NCBI RefSeq assembly: GCF_900155545.1
Contig: NZ_LT732525.1
Location: 867,989-931,988 of the forward strand
Source of the DNA: Clostridium sp. Marseille-P2415
Lineage (GTDB): Bacteria > Bacillota > Clostridia > Lachnospirales > Lachnospiraceae
Reading direction: 5' to 3'
DNA: 64,000 nt
The translations under genes were made by a program, and so were the position numbers. A model generated the notes under the pieces. That model was given only the letters and a program-made list of their open reading frames with translations. It searched no databases and was not told the origin of the DNA. Below are positions 9,022-17,224 of this stretch, piece by piece. Numbering within the stretch: position 1 is the first letter of the stretch; each line of letters begins with the position of its first letter.

Positions 9022-9050
9022 CCCCGGCAGAACACCGCCGGGGCTATCAT
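9022..9050. terminator. GC-rich hairpin between amtB and relQ
   Basis: CCCCGGC (9022-9028) pairs with GCCGGGG (9037-9043). The following bases are moderately T-rich (ATCATTTTATT). It lies between convergent genes and probably ends the amtB transcript; the relQ stop lies 12 bp beyond. Confidence 0.6.
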
Positions 9051-9054
9051 TTTA

Positions 9055-9642
9055 TTAAATATCTGAAAGAAATCCTTCCATCTCTTCTTCCATCTGCTTT
9101 AAAGCTTGAGCATATTCCTTAAATTCCTTTACTGCCCGCTTCTTCTGTTCTCCTTTGTAACAAATGCGGTGTTCCATGCTGGCCCATAAATCCATGGCCA
9201 TGGTGCGAAGCTGTATTTCTACCGGATAATATTCCATACCATCCGTATGATAAACCGGAACGCCAAAGACAATGTGATAGCTTCGGTATCCATTAGGCTT
9301 TGGATCGGCAATATAGTCGCTTTCCTTTATTACTACGATATCGGTCTGCTTCTTCAGCAGGCAGACGATGGCATATATATCCCTTACAAAATAGCAGATG
9401 ACCCGGATCCCCGCAATATCAGTTAAATAATTTCCAGCGGAATCCGTGCTGATCTCATATCCGTTCTTTTCCAGCTTATTCTCGATGCTTTCCTTTTGTT
9501 TGATCCTGTGCTGAATATGATGAATCGGATAATTCTGATTTTTTCTTCTATAATCATTATTCAGCACATCCACTCTGACTCTGATATTTTTGAGCGCATC
9601 CTCATAGGGCTGGATAAAACAGAAATACTCTTCTTCGGTCAT
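9055..9642 (-). CDS. Small alarmone synthetase (RelA/SpoT-domain GTP pyrophosphokinase)
   Basis: A 195-residue synthetase-only protein of the RelQ/YjbM type that makes (p)ppGpp from ATP and GTP or GDP. The start 9642 (MTEEEYFCF) is chosen because GGGAGGTGG precedes it. The synthetase core shows GIRVICYF, KESDYIADPKPNGYRSYH (G-loop and Tyr stacking site) and PVEIQLRTMAMDLWASMEH. There is no HD hydrolase, TGS or ACT domain. Monocistronic. Confidence 0.92.
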   Translation of the reverse strand: MTEEEYFCFIQPYEDALKNIRVRVDVLNNDYRRKNQNYPIHHIQHRIKQKESIENKLEKNGYEISTDSAGNYLTDIAGIRVICYFVRDIYAIVCLLKKQTDIVVIKESDYIADPKPNGYRSYHIVFGVPVYHTDGMEYYPVEIQLRTMAMDLWASMEHRICYKGEQKKRAVKEFKEYAQALKQMEEEMEGFLSDI

Positions 9643-9783
9643 ATTCCACCTCCCAGACGTATCCTCATCCCGAATCTTAAGTATACCTTTCTTTTGTGTC
9701 CATATAGTGTCTAAAATATGAAATACAGGGGAGACCGGAAAGTCCATGCTTTTTATTTTACAGTGGAGTTCGGAGAATTTTCC

Positions 9784-9835
9784 TGTAAAATAAAAAACAG
9801 CCGGACAAGGATTATTGAAACGTTCCCTGCCCGGC
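9784..9835 (-). terminator. Terminator of the YesL-like gene
   Basis: On the minus strand a stem formed by 9835-9825 and 9810-9800 (GCCGGGCAGGG with CCTTGTCCGGC, one G-U pair type mismatch) is followed by TGTTTTTTATTTT. A classic intrinsic terminator just after the 9848 stop codon. Confidence 0.85.
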
Positions 9836-9847
9836 CGTATACAGAGC

Positions 9848-10627
9848 TTATTCCTGCTCGTTTTGTATCTCTTCGGCTTCTGTCTCTTCTTTAGGTCCCT
9901 CTTTTGAATGCTCGTCTCCCTTTGCCAAAAGAATACTGCTTACATCCTCTTCCTCATCCGCAAACAGCGGCCTTAACTCTTCCTCTTTCTGCTCTTCCTT
10001 CGGCATATAAATCTGAAACACCGGAGTCAGAATATAGGAATTTATAAACGCCAGCAGGGGAAAGCCAAACAGCATAAATATCATCAGCATCGGCGGAATC
10101 ACAAATACGAATCCGGCCGCCACCAGAACCCCGTCGATCACGATCATTCCGATGGTGCGGAACAAATGGCGTATGGACATGAAAAATGCATTGAAAAAGG
10201 TACGCTTTACGGTATTGAAAAACCTGGCCTGAAGCGGGAAAATATAAGTAAAAACAGCTGCATAAACAATTATCATCGCAAGGAATACGGTAAGCATCAC
10301 AGTCCGAAAGGTTTGTCCCCCTGTAAACAGCCTGGTGAAAAAATACATATCGACCCCGAGAACAATACCTGCCGCCAACAGGATCAGCCAGATTATGGTG
10401 GACTGCTTGAAGTTTTCTTTAAAGGATTTAAAAAAAGAACGGATGGTGTATCCATCGTCATCTCTGGCAAGCTTCAGCGTCACATAATAAACCGCTGTCG
10501 TAGACGCGCCTATGGTAAAAACCGGGATGCTGCACACCAGCCACAGGATATTTAAGATGATCAAATCTCCGAATTTACCGATAAACCGCCATACCGGATT
10601 ATCATAATTAAAAAAACCAGATAACAT
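9848..10627 (-). CDS. YesL-like (DUF624) membrane protein
   Basis: A 259-residue protein with about five membrane helices. The N-terminus FFNYDNPVWRFIGKFGDLI and the downstream ILWLVCSIPVFTIGASTTA are typical of the YesL/DUF624 family, often found near sugar transport genes but of unknown activity. The last 55 residues form a highly acidic Glu-rich cytoplasmic tail. ATG 10627 follows AGAAGGGGA. It is transcribed divergently from the 10796 gene. Confidence 0.85.
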   Translation of the reverse strand: MLSGFFNYDNPVWRFIGKFGDLIILNILWLVCSIPVFTIGASTTAVYYVTLKLARDDDGYTIRSFFKSFKENFKQSTIIWLILLAAGIVLGVDMYFFTRLFTGGQTFRTVMLTVFLAMIIVYAAVFTYIFPLQARFFNTVKRTFFNAFFMSIRHLFRTIGMIVIDGVLVAAGFVFVIPPMLMIFMLFGFPLLAFINSYILTPVFQIYMPKEEQKEEELRPLFADEEEDVSSILLAKGDEHSKEGPKEETEAEEIQNEQE

Positions 10628-10795
10628 AAGTCATTCCCCTTCTCATAATAGCATCAAAAATATTATAGCGGATTTGCCTGTAAAAAGCAAACGTTCTTCT
10701 TTATTTCATCAAAATTTTAGAATTATTTTTAGGAAAATCAGCCGCTATGTGTTATAATCAAAAAGTACCTGTAATTAAAAAAGAAAGAGGCGCGA

Positions 10796-11500
10796 ATGAT
10801 GACCCCCTACGAAGACAAAAACTTTAAGGATATCTTGCAAGAGGAACGAAGCAAGTTAAAGGACATGAGTTTTAAAAATAAGCTGTGGTACATCTGGGAA
10901 TATTATAAAATTCCGATCATCAGTGTGGTGGTAGCCATAGTCCTCATCTCCTCCATCGGCTCCGCCATCTATAACAACCGGTTTGAAACGGCCATGTCCT
11001 GCATCATTTTAAACAGCCGCCCTGCCGGTGAAGCCGACTCTGTAAACGATTATTTTGAACAGGGCTTCCGCCAGTATATCGGACTTGAAGCTGATAAGGA
11101 AATTGATGTGGACTACTCCATGTCCCTGACCTTTGATGAATCGTCCATGAGCGAATTCACTTATGCGGAGCTGGCCAAAATCACCGCCATGATATCCAGC
11201 AAGGAACTGGACGTTATGATCGGAAAGCAGGATACCATCGACCACTACGGTGCCATGGGCGGCTTTACCGATTTAAAGGAGGTCCTCCCCGGCAATGTTT
11301 ATGATAAGGTAAAGGATCACCTCTATATGGTGACCAATCAGGAAACCGGAGAAAGGACGGCCTGCGGCATCCTCATCGGGGAAACGGATTTCTGTGAAAA
11401 GACCGGACTCATTATGGATGAACCGGTTCTGGCCATTATGAGCAATTCCACTCATACAGACACATGCGTGGAACTGATCCGCTATGTGTTTGGTCTATAA
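10796..11500 (+). CDS. Single-pass membrane-anchored protein of unknown function
   Basis: A 234-residue protein: about 35 polar residues, one membrane helix (about 37-58), then an extracytoplasmic domain of some 175 residues. The outer part mentions no known catalytic motif; its layout (GKQDTIDHYGAMGGFTDLKEVL and so on) vaguely resembles a solute-binding lobe. AGAGG precedes ATG 10796 and TATAAT lies at about 10754. It faces the YesL gene divergently, a pairing I believe is common in related genomes. Its 3' end overlaps the convergent acetyltransferase gene by 65 bp. Confidence 0.8.
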   Translation: MMTPYEDKNFKDILQEERSKLKDMSFKNKLWYIWEYYKIPIISVVVAIVLISSIGSAIYNNRFETAMSCIILNSRPAGEADSVNDYFEQGFRQYIGLEADKEIDVDYSMSLTFDESSMSEFTYAELAKITAMISSKELDVMIGKQDTIDHYGAMGGFTDLKEVLPGNVYDKVKDHLYMVTNQETGERTACGILIGETDFCEKTGLIMDEPVLAIMSNSTHTDTCVELIRYVFGL

Positions 11501-12185
11501 GCCGGAACCCCAGACTCTCCGCCAGTTTTACCGAAGGACGGTTTCTCTGGTCAATCCTGGCATAAATCCGTTCAGAAACAGCGGAAGCTGCATATCGAAG
11601 TATGGCCTGGCAGGCTTCTTTTCCATATCCCTGCCGCCTGTATGGGGAAAAGATATGATATCCCAGTTCCACCGGGGTATCATTATTTTTTATAGCTTTT
11701 AAAAACTCCTGCTGCAAGGATAATTCCAGGTTGCAGATGCCGGCCTTTCCCACCAGCCTTCCGGTATGGTTATCCACAACTGCCCAGATTCCATATTCAT
11801 AGAAACCGTACTGGCAGCGAATGTAGTCTTTTAAGGATTCTTCTTTTAAAAACAACCGGTCAGCCTCTCCGCCCCCGGGCTCATCCGGAATAAAGGAACA
11901 ATCGCCGGGAGTAAACTCCCGGATTGTCAAACGCTGCGTTTTCGCGATCTGCCACGGCAATCCCTCTTTTCTCCTTACGACCCGTTCCAGGAATTCATCG
12001 TCTATGTCTTCCAGTGACTCCGCCACATAGCCGGCCGGCGTAAGGCACTGGTCCGTTCTCTCAGGATCCCACAAACCAATAACGGCCCTGCCTTCCGCAT
12101 ACGCAGAACGCAGGGCCTCGCAATCATCGGATATGGTAACCCGGAAAACGTTTCCTTCTATTATAATCTCCCGTTCCCAGGTCAT
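11436..12185 (-). CDS. GNAT-family N-acetyltransferase
   Basis: A 249-residue protein. An N-terminal half of about 85 residues of unknown fold precedes a GNAT domain (about 85-245) that starts TQRLTIREFTPGD and has the acetyl-CoA loop motif YRRQGYGKEA, followed by NRPSVKLAESLGF, as in RimJ/RimL-type enzymes. Start ATG 12185 lies 3 bp after the cyclophilin stop and has no good ribosome site of its own, so it is probably translated by coupling. Substrate unknown. Confidence 0.87.
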   Translation of the reverse strand: MTWEREIIIEGNVFRVTISDDCEALRSAYAEGRAVIGLWDPERTDQCLTPAGYVAESLEDIDDEFLERVVRRKEGLPWQIAKTQRLTIREFTPGDCSFIPDEPGGGEADRLFLKEESLKDYIRCQYGFYEYGIWAVVDNHTGRLVGKAGICNLELSLQQEFLKAIKNNDTPVELGYHIFSPYRRQGYGKEACQAILRYAASAVSERIYARIDQRNRPSVKLAESLGFRLIDQTHSGSVPRMCLYEWNCS

Positions 12186-12188
12186 CGC

Positions 12189-12707
12189 TTAGCAAGTTTC
12201 CGGCTCGGGATACTCTTCGTCAAAGGTTTCCACAGTCATGGAACGGATCTTCTGCTCTTTCATGGGGCGGTCATTGTAATCCGTTTTCACATCAGCAATC
12301 TTATTCACAATATCCATGCCTTCCGTGATCTTACCGAATGCAGCATAGGAACCATCCAGATGCGGTGAAGCCTTGTGCATGATGAAAAACTGGGAGCCGG
12401 CTGAATCCGGGCTCATGGCTCTTGCCATGGACAACACGCCTTCCTCATGCTTAAAAGCGTTGGAAAATCCATTCTGGCTGAACTCTCCCTTAATGGAATA
12501 GCCCGGGCCGCCCATTCCGCTTCCCTCCGGGCAGCCGCCCTGAATCATAAAACCATTGATGACCCTGTGGAAAATCAATCCGTCATAAAAACCTTTTTTT
12601 ACAAGACTGATAAAATTATTTACTGTGTTTGGTGCAATTTTCGGATACAGCTCAGCTTTCATCACATCGCCGTTTTCCATTGTAATCGTTACAACCGGAT
12701 TCTTCAT
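12189..12707 (-). CDS. Peptidyl-prolyl cis-trans isomerase, cyclophilin type
   Basis: A 172-residue cytoplasmic cyclophilin with no signal peptide. Family motifs are FHRVINGFMIQGG (catalytic Arg), GVLSMARA, SAGSQFFI and LDGSYAAFGK. AAAGGGAG precedes ATG 12707. It heads a two-gene unit with the acetyltransferase, and its upstream region carries a copy of the hairpin repeat described at 28.7 kb. Confidence 0.93.
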   Translation of the reverse strand: MKNPVVTITMENGDVMKAELYPKIAPNTVNNFISLVKKGFYDGLIFHRVINGFMIQGGCPEGSGMGGPGYSIKGEFSQNGFSNAFKHEEGVLSMARAMSPDSAGSQFFIMHKASPHLDGSYAAFGKITEGMDIVNKIADVKTDYNDRPMKEQKIRSMTVETFDEEYPEPETC

Positions 12708-12723
12708 TTTTTCTCCCTTTCCT

Positions 12724-12791
12724 CCTTACCGCCCATGCTTTTTGGGCAGGGCCCGCCCCGCTTTATCGGGCGTAAAGGTATACCTGTAAGG
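12724..12791 (+). repeat. Single copy of a hairpin repeat related to the 28.7-kb tandem array
   Basis: CCTTAC (12724-12729) pairs with GTAAGG (12786-12791). Inside are GCCCA/TGGGC (12731-12735 with 12743-12747), CGCCC/GGGCG (12754-12758 with 12768-12772) and the palindrome GGTATACC (12777-12784). The block TAAAGGTATACC and the TTTTTGGGC loop are shared with the 52-bp repeats at 28661-28860. It lies just upstream of the cyclophilin gene. Confidence 0.65.
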
Positions 12792-13151
12792 CACTTCTGC
12801 GTCAGATTTCGCATATAAATGTATTTTATCAAATACTCATGTTTTTGTCCAGCTGTTCATATTTTGTTTAAATTTTATTCAAAAACCTTTTACATAAATA
12901 ACACGGTTTCTTCATGTTTCATGGATATACTTAGAATGTAAATACAAATTGCTTATAAGATTTTTTTCATAATACTCGAGCTGATAATTTATTATCAGCT
13001 CTCCTCCCTTTTTTGATAACTTTACAGGACGTATTGCTTAACTGATCTGCATCATCAGTGAGGCAATACGTCCTTCCTTTATTATTAAGTTAAAAGGGAA
13101 AGATCATGGAATTTACTTATATCATAACCAGATTTTAACTTAACATTCATG
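12792..13151 (+). other. Gene-free interval with two strong hairpins
   Basis: I see no convincing coding region. Two structures stand out: GAGCTGATAA/TTATCAGCTC (12978-13001), followed by CTCCTCCCTTTTTT on the plus strand, and GGACGTATTGC/GCAATACGTCC (13027-13073) with a second inner stem ACTGAT/ATCAGT. Both could be terminators for plus-strand transcription, yet no plus-strand gene precedes them. A small RNA from this interval, or terminators reading the other way for yyaL, are both possible. Confidence 0.5.
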
Positions 13152-15218
13152 CTATAAAGTTTCCAATAAGTTTTTTAAAGCTTCGATGCCGTCTACAGGC
13201 TGCAAACAGGAACCGTTGCGGCAGACATAATATTTACTTCCGGCAGTATTTATGGGATAATCCTTTGTGTATGGAGCTGCTTTTGTCAATTCGTTTTCGT
13301 TCAATGGAGTTTTTAATACTACGTTGAAATCAGGCATGATTCTTTTCTGCAGATCCTTCAGTTCATTTAAGATAGATTCCTCAGCGGAAACACATATGAT
13401 TTCAGTGGAAGGGTACAGAACGCTTTGAAGCGCAAGCAATGAAAAACAATAGTTTGCAGGGCTTCGGCGCATTTCTTTTGACAGATAAGCGATCTGTTTC
13501 TCAAGGAAATTCTGCCACTTTATTTCCCCGGTCAGATGATAGATCCTGCTCAGCACATATGCCGCCACGGAATTCCCAGATGGAAGCGCACCGTCATAAA
13601 GTTCCTTGGGGCGGCTTATAAGCTTATCCCGGTCATGGGCATACATATAAAACCCTCCATGAGGTTCATCAAAAAAAAGCTCAAGCATTTTCTCAGAGAT
13701 TTTCACGAATTCTTCCAGATACTTAACATCAAAGGACGCTTCATACAATTCCAGCAGGCCAAAAGCATAAAACGCATAATCATCAAGCTGTCCATCGTGA
13801 ATCGCCTGACCATCCCGGTACCGGATATAAAGCCTTCCGCTTTCGGCCGTCAGTTTGTTTTCCAGGAAGGCCTGTGCTTTTTTCGCAGCTTCCAGGTACT
13901 GACCGTCGCCCAGTATCTGATACGCTTTTGCAATTGCGGCAATCATAAGTCCATTCCAGGAGGTCAGTATCTTATCATCCGTGTGAAGGATGGTTCTTTT
14001 TAAACGGTAGCCATATAGCATTTGGCAAAGATCGTCTATTTTTTCATTGCTGATTTCAAAGGCTTCATTTCCGATCAGGTTCGGAATATTTTTTCCCTCA
14101 AAATTACCTTTTTCCGTTATACCGAACCATTTACAGAATACGTCTGCATCTTCTTTCCCAAGAACATTTACAACTTCTTTTTTATCAAAGGTATAAAATT
14201 TTCCTTCCACACCTTCACTGTCCGCATCCTGACCGCAGTAAAATCCCCCCATTTCATCAGTCAGTACGGAAAGAACATAGCGGAGGATTCCCCGGGACAC
14301 CCTGGCATAAAGCCTGTCCCCTGTTATCTGATAAGCTTCCACATAAGCATAAAGCAGGAGCGCATTGTCGTAAAGCATTTTTTCAAAATGGGGAACCAGC
14401 CATTTATCATCGGTGGAATAGCGTGAAAATCCTCCTCCGATGTGATCGTATATGCCGCCCCGGTACATTTGCTTCAGGGTTTTTTCTGCCATGGAAAGGA
14501 CCGTGTCATCCTTTTCAAAAACATGATGTCTGATGAGAAAGATCAGGTTATGAGCCATCGGGAATTTTGGTGCTCTGCCGAAGCCGCCCCACGTCCCGTC
14601 AAAAGATCTCTTCAGCAAATCTGCGGCTGAGTACAGCAATTCTTTTGCAGGTTCACCGCTTTCATTTGATTCGGACTGTTCTTCTCCATTTAAATACCTG
14701 GTTATTTCATCTCCTGCTTCCAGCAGCTTATGCTTTTCATGATCCCAGAGCTTCCGAATGGAAACCAGTACATCCATGAGCCCCGAAGATCCCCACCTGG
14801 AAAACTTGGGCAGATAGGTTGCGGCATAAAAAGGTTTTTGTTCCGGCGTCATAATAATCGTAAGTGGCCAGCCTCCTGAACCGGTCAGGGCCTGGCAGAC
14901 AGACATATATACCGAATCAATGTCCGGTCTCTCTTCCCGGTCCACTTTTATTGCCACATAATTCTTATTCAGAAATTCAGCTACCTCTTCATCATCAAAG
15001 GACTCATGAGACATGACATGACACCAGTGACAAGTACACGTATGCAACCGCAGTTAGCTATACCCAATCGATAAAAAAACCGGCTTGTCTTCAGCCGCAG
15101 CTTTGGCAAAAGCTTCCTCCCCCCAGGGGAACCATTCCACCGGATTGTATGCATGCTGAAGCAAATAAGGAGATTTTTCATTTATTAATCGATTGGGTAT
15201 TCTATCAACGTTTGACAT
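13152..15218 (-). pseudogene. YyaL-type thioredoxin-domain protein, interrupted by an in-frame stop
   Basis: The family (DUF255 thioredoxin-like domain plus a six-hairpin glycosidase-like domain) normally has one chain of about 680 residues. Here the natural start is ATG 15218 behind GGAGGTGA, giving 54 codons with the expected [15 protein letters not shown] and FLSIGYS, then TAA at 15056-15054. The frame resumes 21 nt later in phase with TCHWCHVM, the CxxC active-site region, and runs to 13152. So 21 extra bases carrying a stop split the thioredoxin fold. A TTG at 15047 could restart translation and give 631 residues lacking the first strand and helix. A 13-bp inverted repeat lies immediately beside the insertion. 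The rest (WPLTIIMTPEQKPF, GGIYDHIGGGFSRYSTD) is intact. Confidence 0.85.
15060..15200. repeat. 13-bp perfect inverted repeat flanking 115 bp within yyaL
   Basis: ATACCCAATCGAT at 15060-15072 recurs in reverse complement at 15188-15200. Both arms are coding in yyaL (IPNR near the N-terminus and SIGY before the stop). The 21-bp insertion with the TAA codon begins 3 bp outside the left arm. Confidence 0.75.
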
Positions 15219-15322
15219 ATGGCATCACCTCCTTTATTTTTAATCATTTTACTATTATGTCCGGAAAGCTCTGATTCTATGATTCCGGTTAAATAAAAGG
15301 TAAGCCGTACAAAGCACAGCAA

Positions 15323-15365
15323 GGCTTAGAAGTCAGCCCCTGACTGATTCTAAGCCCTGTTTTTC
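15323..15365. terminator. Hairpin after the iol operon
   Basis: GGCTTAGAA (15323-15331) pairs with TTCTAAGCC (15348-15356), with an inner GTCAG/CTGAC stem. A T-run (TGTTTTT) follows on the plus strand only. It lies 8-50 bp beyond the iolH stop and probably marks the end of the operon, though the minus strand lacks a T-tract. Confidence 0.55.
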
Positions 15366-15372
15366 AATCACG

Positions 15373-16293
15373 TTATTTTCCTAATAGCTCGCGTTCAATT
15401 CGTTCTCTGGCCTCCGGTGCCTGTTTTTCCATCTTCTCCGGAAAACCAAACATGGAAACGCAGGCGATATTGTCTCCTCCCGCTTTCGGAGCATTTTGAC
15501 CCAGCTGCTTCCTGGCAAAATTCATTTCACGAAGAGTTTTAAAAATACCGTCAAAATCCACCTCTCCTTCTCCCATGGCCAGATGCTGATGCACCGTTAC
15601 ATCCGCTGCTCCTCTTTTGTTAAGCCACGGCGGATTAACAATATACCTGCAGTCCATGGTCTGGTTAAATGTATCCGCAAACAGGACATGGGGTAATTCA
15701 TCTCCCGCATAGCGAAGCATGGAGGATACATCTCCTTTTCCCTTGTCATAGAAGAATCCGTGGGGAGCAGAGTACACATAACCAAGGTTCTTTGAGCGGA
15801 AAGATTTTACGAGATCGCAGGTCTCATCATTCAGCTCGCAGAAATCATAGGGATGGGACTGAATCTCCACACGCAGCCCTTCCCGCTCTATGATTGGAAG
15901 CAATTCTTCCATAGAGCGAAACCACATACCGTTGCAGATTTCCTCCTGGTTCGGATCTCCCGATAATTCTGTATTAATGACCCGGACTCCCATATCAACA
16001 GCGATCCGTATCATTCTCTTCCAGTTTTCCACGGCCATCTTCCGCTGCTCTTCCGTCGGTCCGGACCAGCGGTATACAACGATAAAGGAAGAAATCTCCA
16101 CCCCTGTTTCCCGCAGCGCCTGACGGTATTCCCGCTCACATTCTTCCGAAAATAAGGGATGCTTATAAAACGGATTAATCCTGGGATGAGGAGACTGTTC
16201 TATGTATTTATATCCCCAGTCAGCCACCTGATGTACCATACGATTGATATCCATTTGCTTTGCAAGCACGTCTACGTCAAATGCTATTTTCAA
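15373..16293 (-). CDS. iolH: IolH-like sugar phosphate isomerase/epimerase
   Basis: A TIM-barrel (AP-endonuclease 2 fold) protein of about 306 residues. The sequence follows IolH of inositol operons: KIAFDVDV start, SSFIVVYRWSGPTEEQR, MDCRYIVNPPW and VHQHLAMGEGEVDFDGIF. The start is TTG 16293 (giving MKIAFDVD) with GGAGG 9 nt upstream; a TTG two codons earlier is too close to the ribosome site. Last gene of the inositol-type operon, 34 bp after iolE. The exact reaction of IolH is not settled. Confidence 0.8.
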   Translation of the reverse strand: MKIAFDVDVLAKQMDINRMVHQVADWGYKYIEQSPHPRINPFYKHPLFSEECEREYRQALRETGVEISSFIVVYRWSGPTEEQRKMAVENWKRMIRIAVDMGVRVINTELSGDPNQEEICNGMWFRSMEELLPIIEREGLRVEIQSHPYDFCELNDETCDLVKSFRSKNLGYVYSAPHGFFYDKGKGDVSSMLRYAGDELPHVLFADTFNQTMDCRYIVNPPWLNKRGAADVTVHQHLAMGEGEVDFDGIFKTLREMNFARKQLGQNAPKAGGDNIACVSMFGFPEKMEKQAPEARERIERELLGK

Positions 16294-16327
16294 AACCAAC
16301 CACCTCCTGGCTTCCTTTATACTTCAT

Positions 16328-17224
16328 TTAGAGTCCTGTTTTTTCGGCAATATACTTTCTTGCCTTGATTGCGTACTCCAGCGGATTGGCAACGGCCGGA
16401 TCCTGTTCCGCTTCCACCACTACATATCCTTCATAATCCGCTTCTTCCAGGACACGGAAAATCGGTTCAAAATCCACATCTCCATCACCGGGCACCGTAA
16501 AGACTCCCTCTCTGACACCCCGTAAGAAACTCCATCTTTCTTTTGCTGATTTTTCCACCATTTTCTTTCGGATATCTTTTAAATGCACATGTCTTACACG
16601 GTCAGCATATTTTTTTAATACCCTTACCGGATCCACACCGGCAAAAGATAAGTGACCGCTGTCAAAGAGCAGGGATACGAATTCGGGATTTACTTCCTGC
16701 ATAAAACGGTCAATTTCCTCTTCCGTCTGCACGACAGTCCCCATATGATGATGAAAGGTAAGGGTCATGCCCTTATCTTTTGCTGCTTTTCCCAGCTTGT
16801 TAAGGCCCTGGGCCAGCAGCTTCCACTCCTTCTCACTCATCACGTATTTGCCTTCCCATACAGGCTGGTTCAAATTGCCTTGAATGCTATAGCTTTGCTC
16901 GGACACTCCGATCACTTTTGCTCCCATTGCTTTCAAAAAATCAATTTGCCGGATAAATTCTTTTTCCGTTTCTTCAAATGGCTTTGAAATCAGAAAGGAA
17001 GAAAACCAGCAATTGCATATCCGGATCCCGCGCAAATCCAGGGCTTTTTTTAAGATGCTTACATCAGCCGGATATTTTCCGCCTATCTCCGATCCTGTAA
17101 ATCCGGCAAGAGCCATTTCACTGACGCATTGCTCGAAGGTATTTTCCTTTCCCAGATCCGGCATATCATCATTGGTCCATGCAATTGGAGCAATCCCCAG
17201 TTTTACTTTATTCTTATTTAACAT
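16328..17224 (-). CDS. iolE: myo-Inosose-2 dehydratase
   Basis: TIM-barrel enzyme that dehydrates 2-keto-myo-inositol to the diketone. The opening [18 protein letters not shown] and [17 protein letters not shown] are hallmark IolE sequences, followed by FHHHMGTVV and [12 protein letters not shown] with the metal-binding His and Asp residues. The start 17224 ([10 protein letters not shown]) lies in AAGGTGAAGAGGATG and overlaps the end of the transporter-kinase gene by 11 bp, so translation is coupled. About 298 residues, the usual size. Confidence 0.92.
   Translation of the reverse strand: MLNKNKVKLGIAPIAWTNDDMPDLGKENTFEQCVSEMALAGFTGSEIGGKYPADVSILKKALDLRGIRICNCWFSSFLISKPFEETEKEFIRQIDFLKAMGAKVIGVSEQSYSIQGNLNQPVWEGKYVMSEKEWKLLAQGLNKLGKAAKDKGMTLTFHHHMGTVVQTEEEIDRFMQEVNPEFVSLLFDSGHLSFAGVDPVRVLKKYADRVRHVHLKDIRKKMVEKSAKERWSFLRGVREGVFTVPGDGDVDFEPIFRVLEEADYEGYVVVEAEQDPAVANPLEYAIKARKYIAEKTGL

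Noticed and set aside
15033-15056. Programmed translational bypass or stop recoding in yyaL
   Set aside because: The bases before and after the 21-bp insertion do not supply matching take-off and landing codons (AGC versus TGT), the stop is TAA, and no selenocysteine-type signal is expected for TAA. A simple mutation is the better reading.
15060-15200. Invertible phase switch turning yyaL on and off
   Set aside because: Flipping the 115-bp segment in silico gives an immediate stop (CGA TAA) on the gene strand and only a short frame on the other, so neither orientation restores a full gene, and no recombinase gene is present. Kept only as a possible mutation mechanism.
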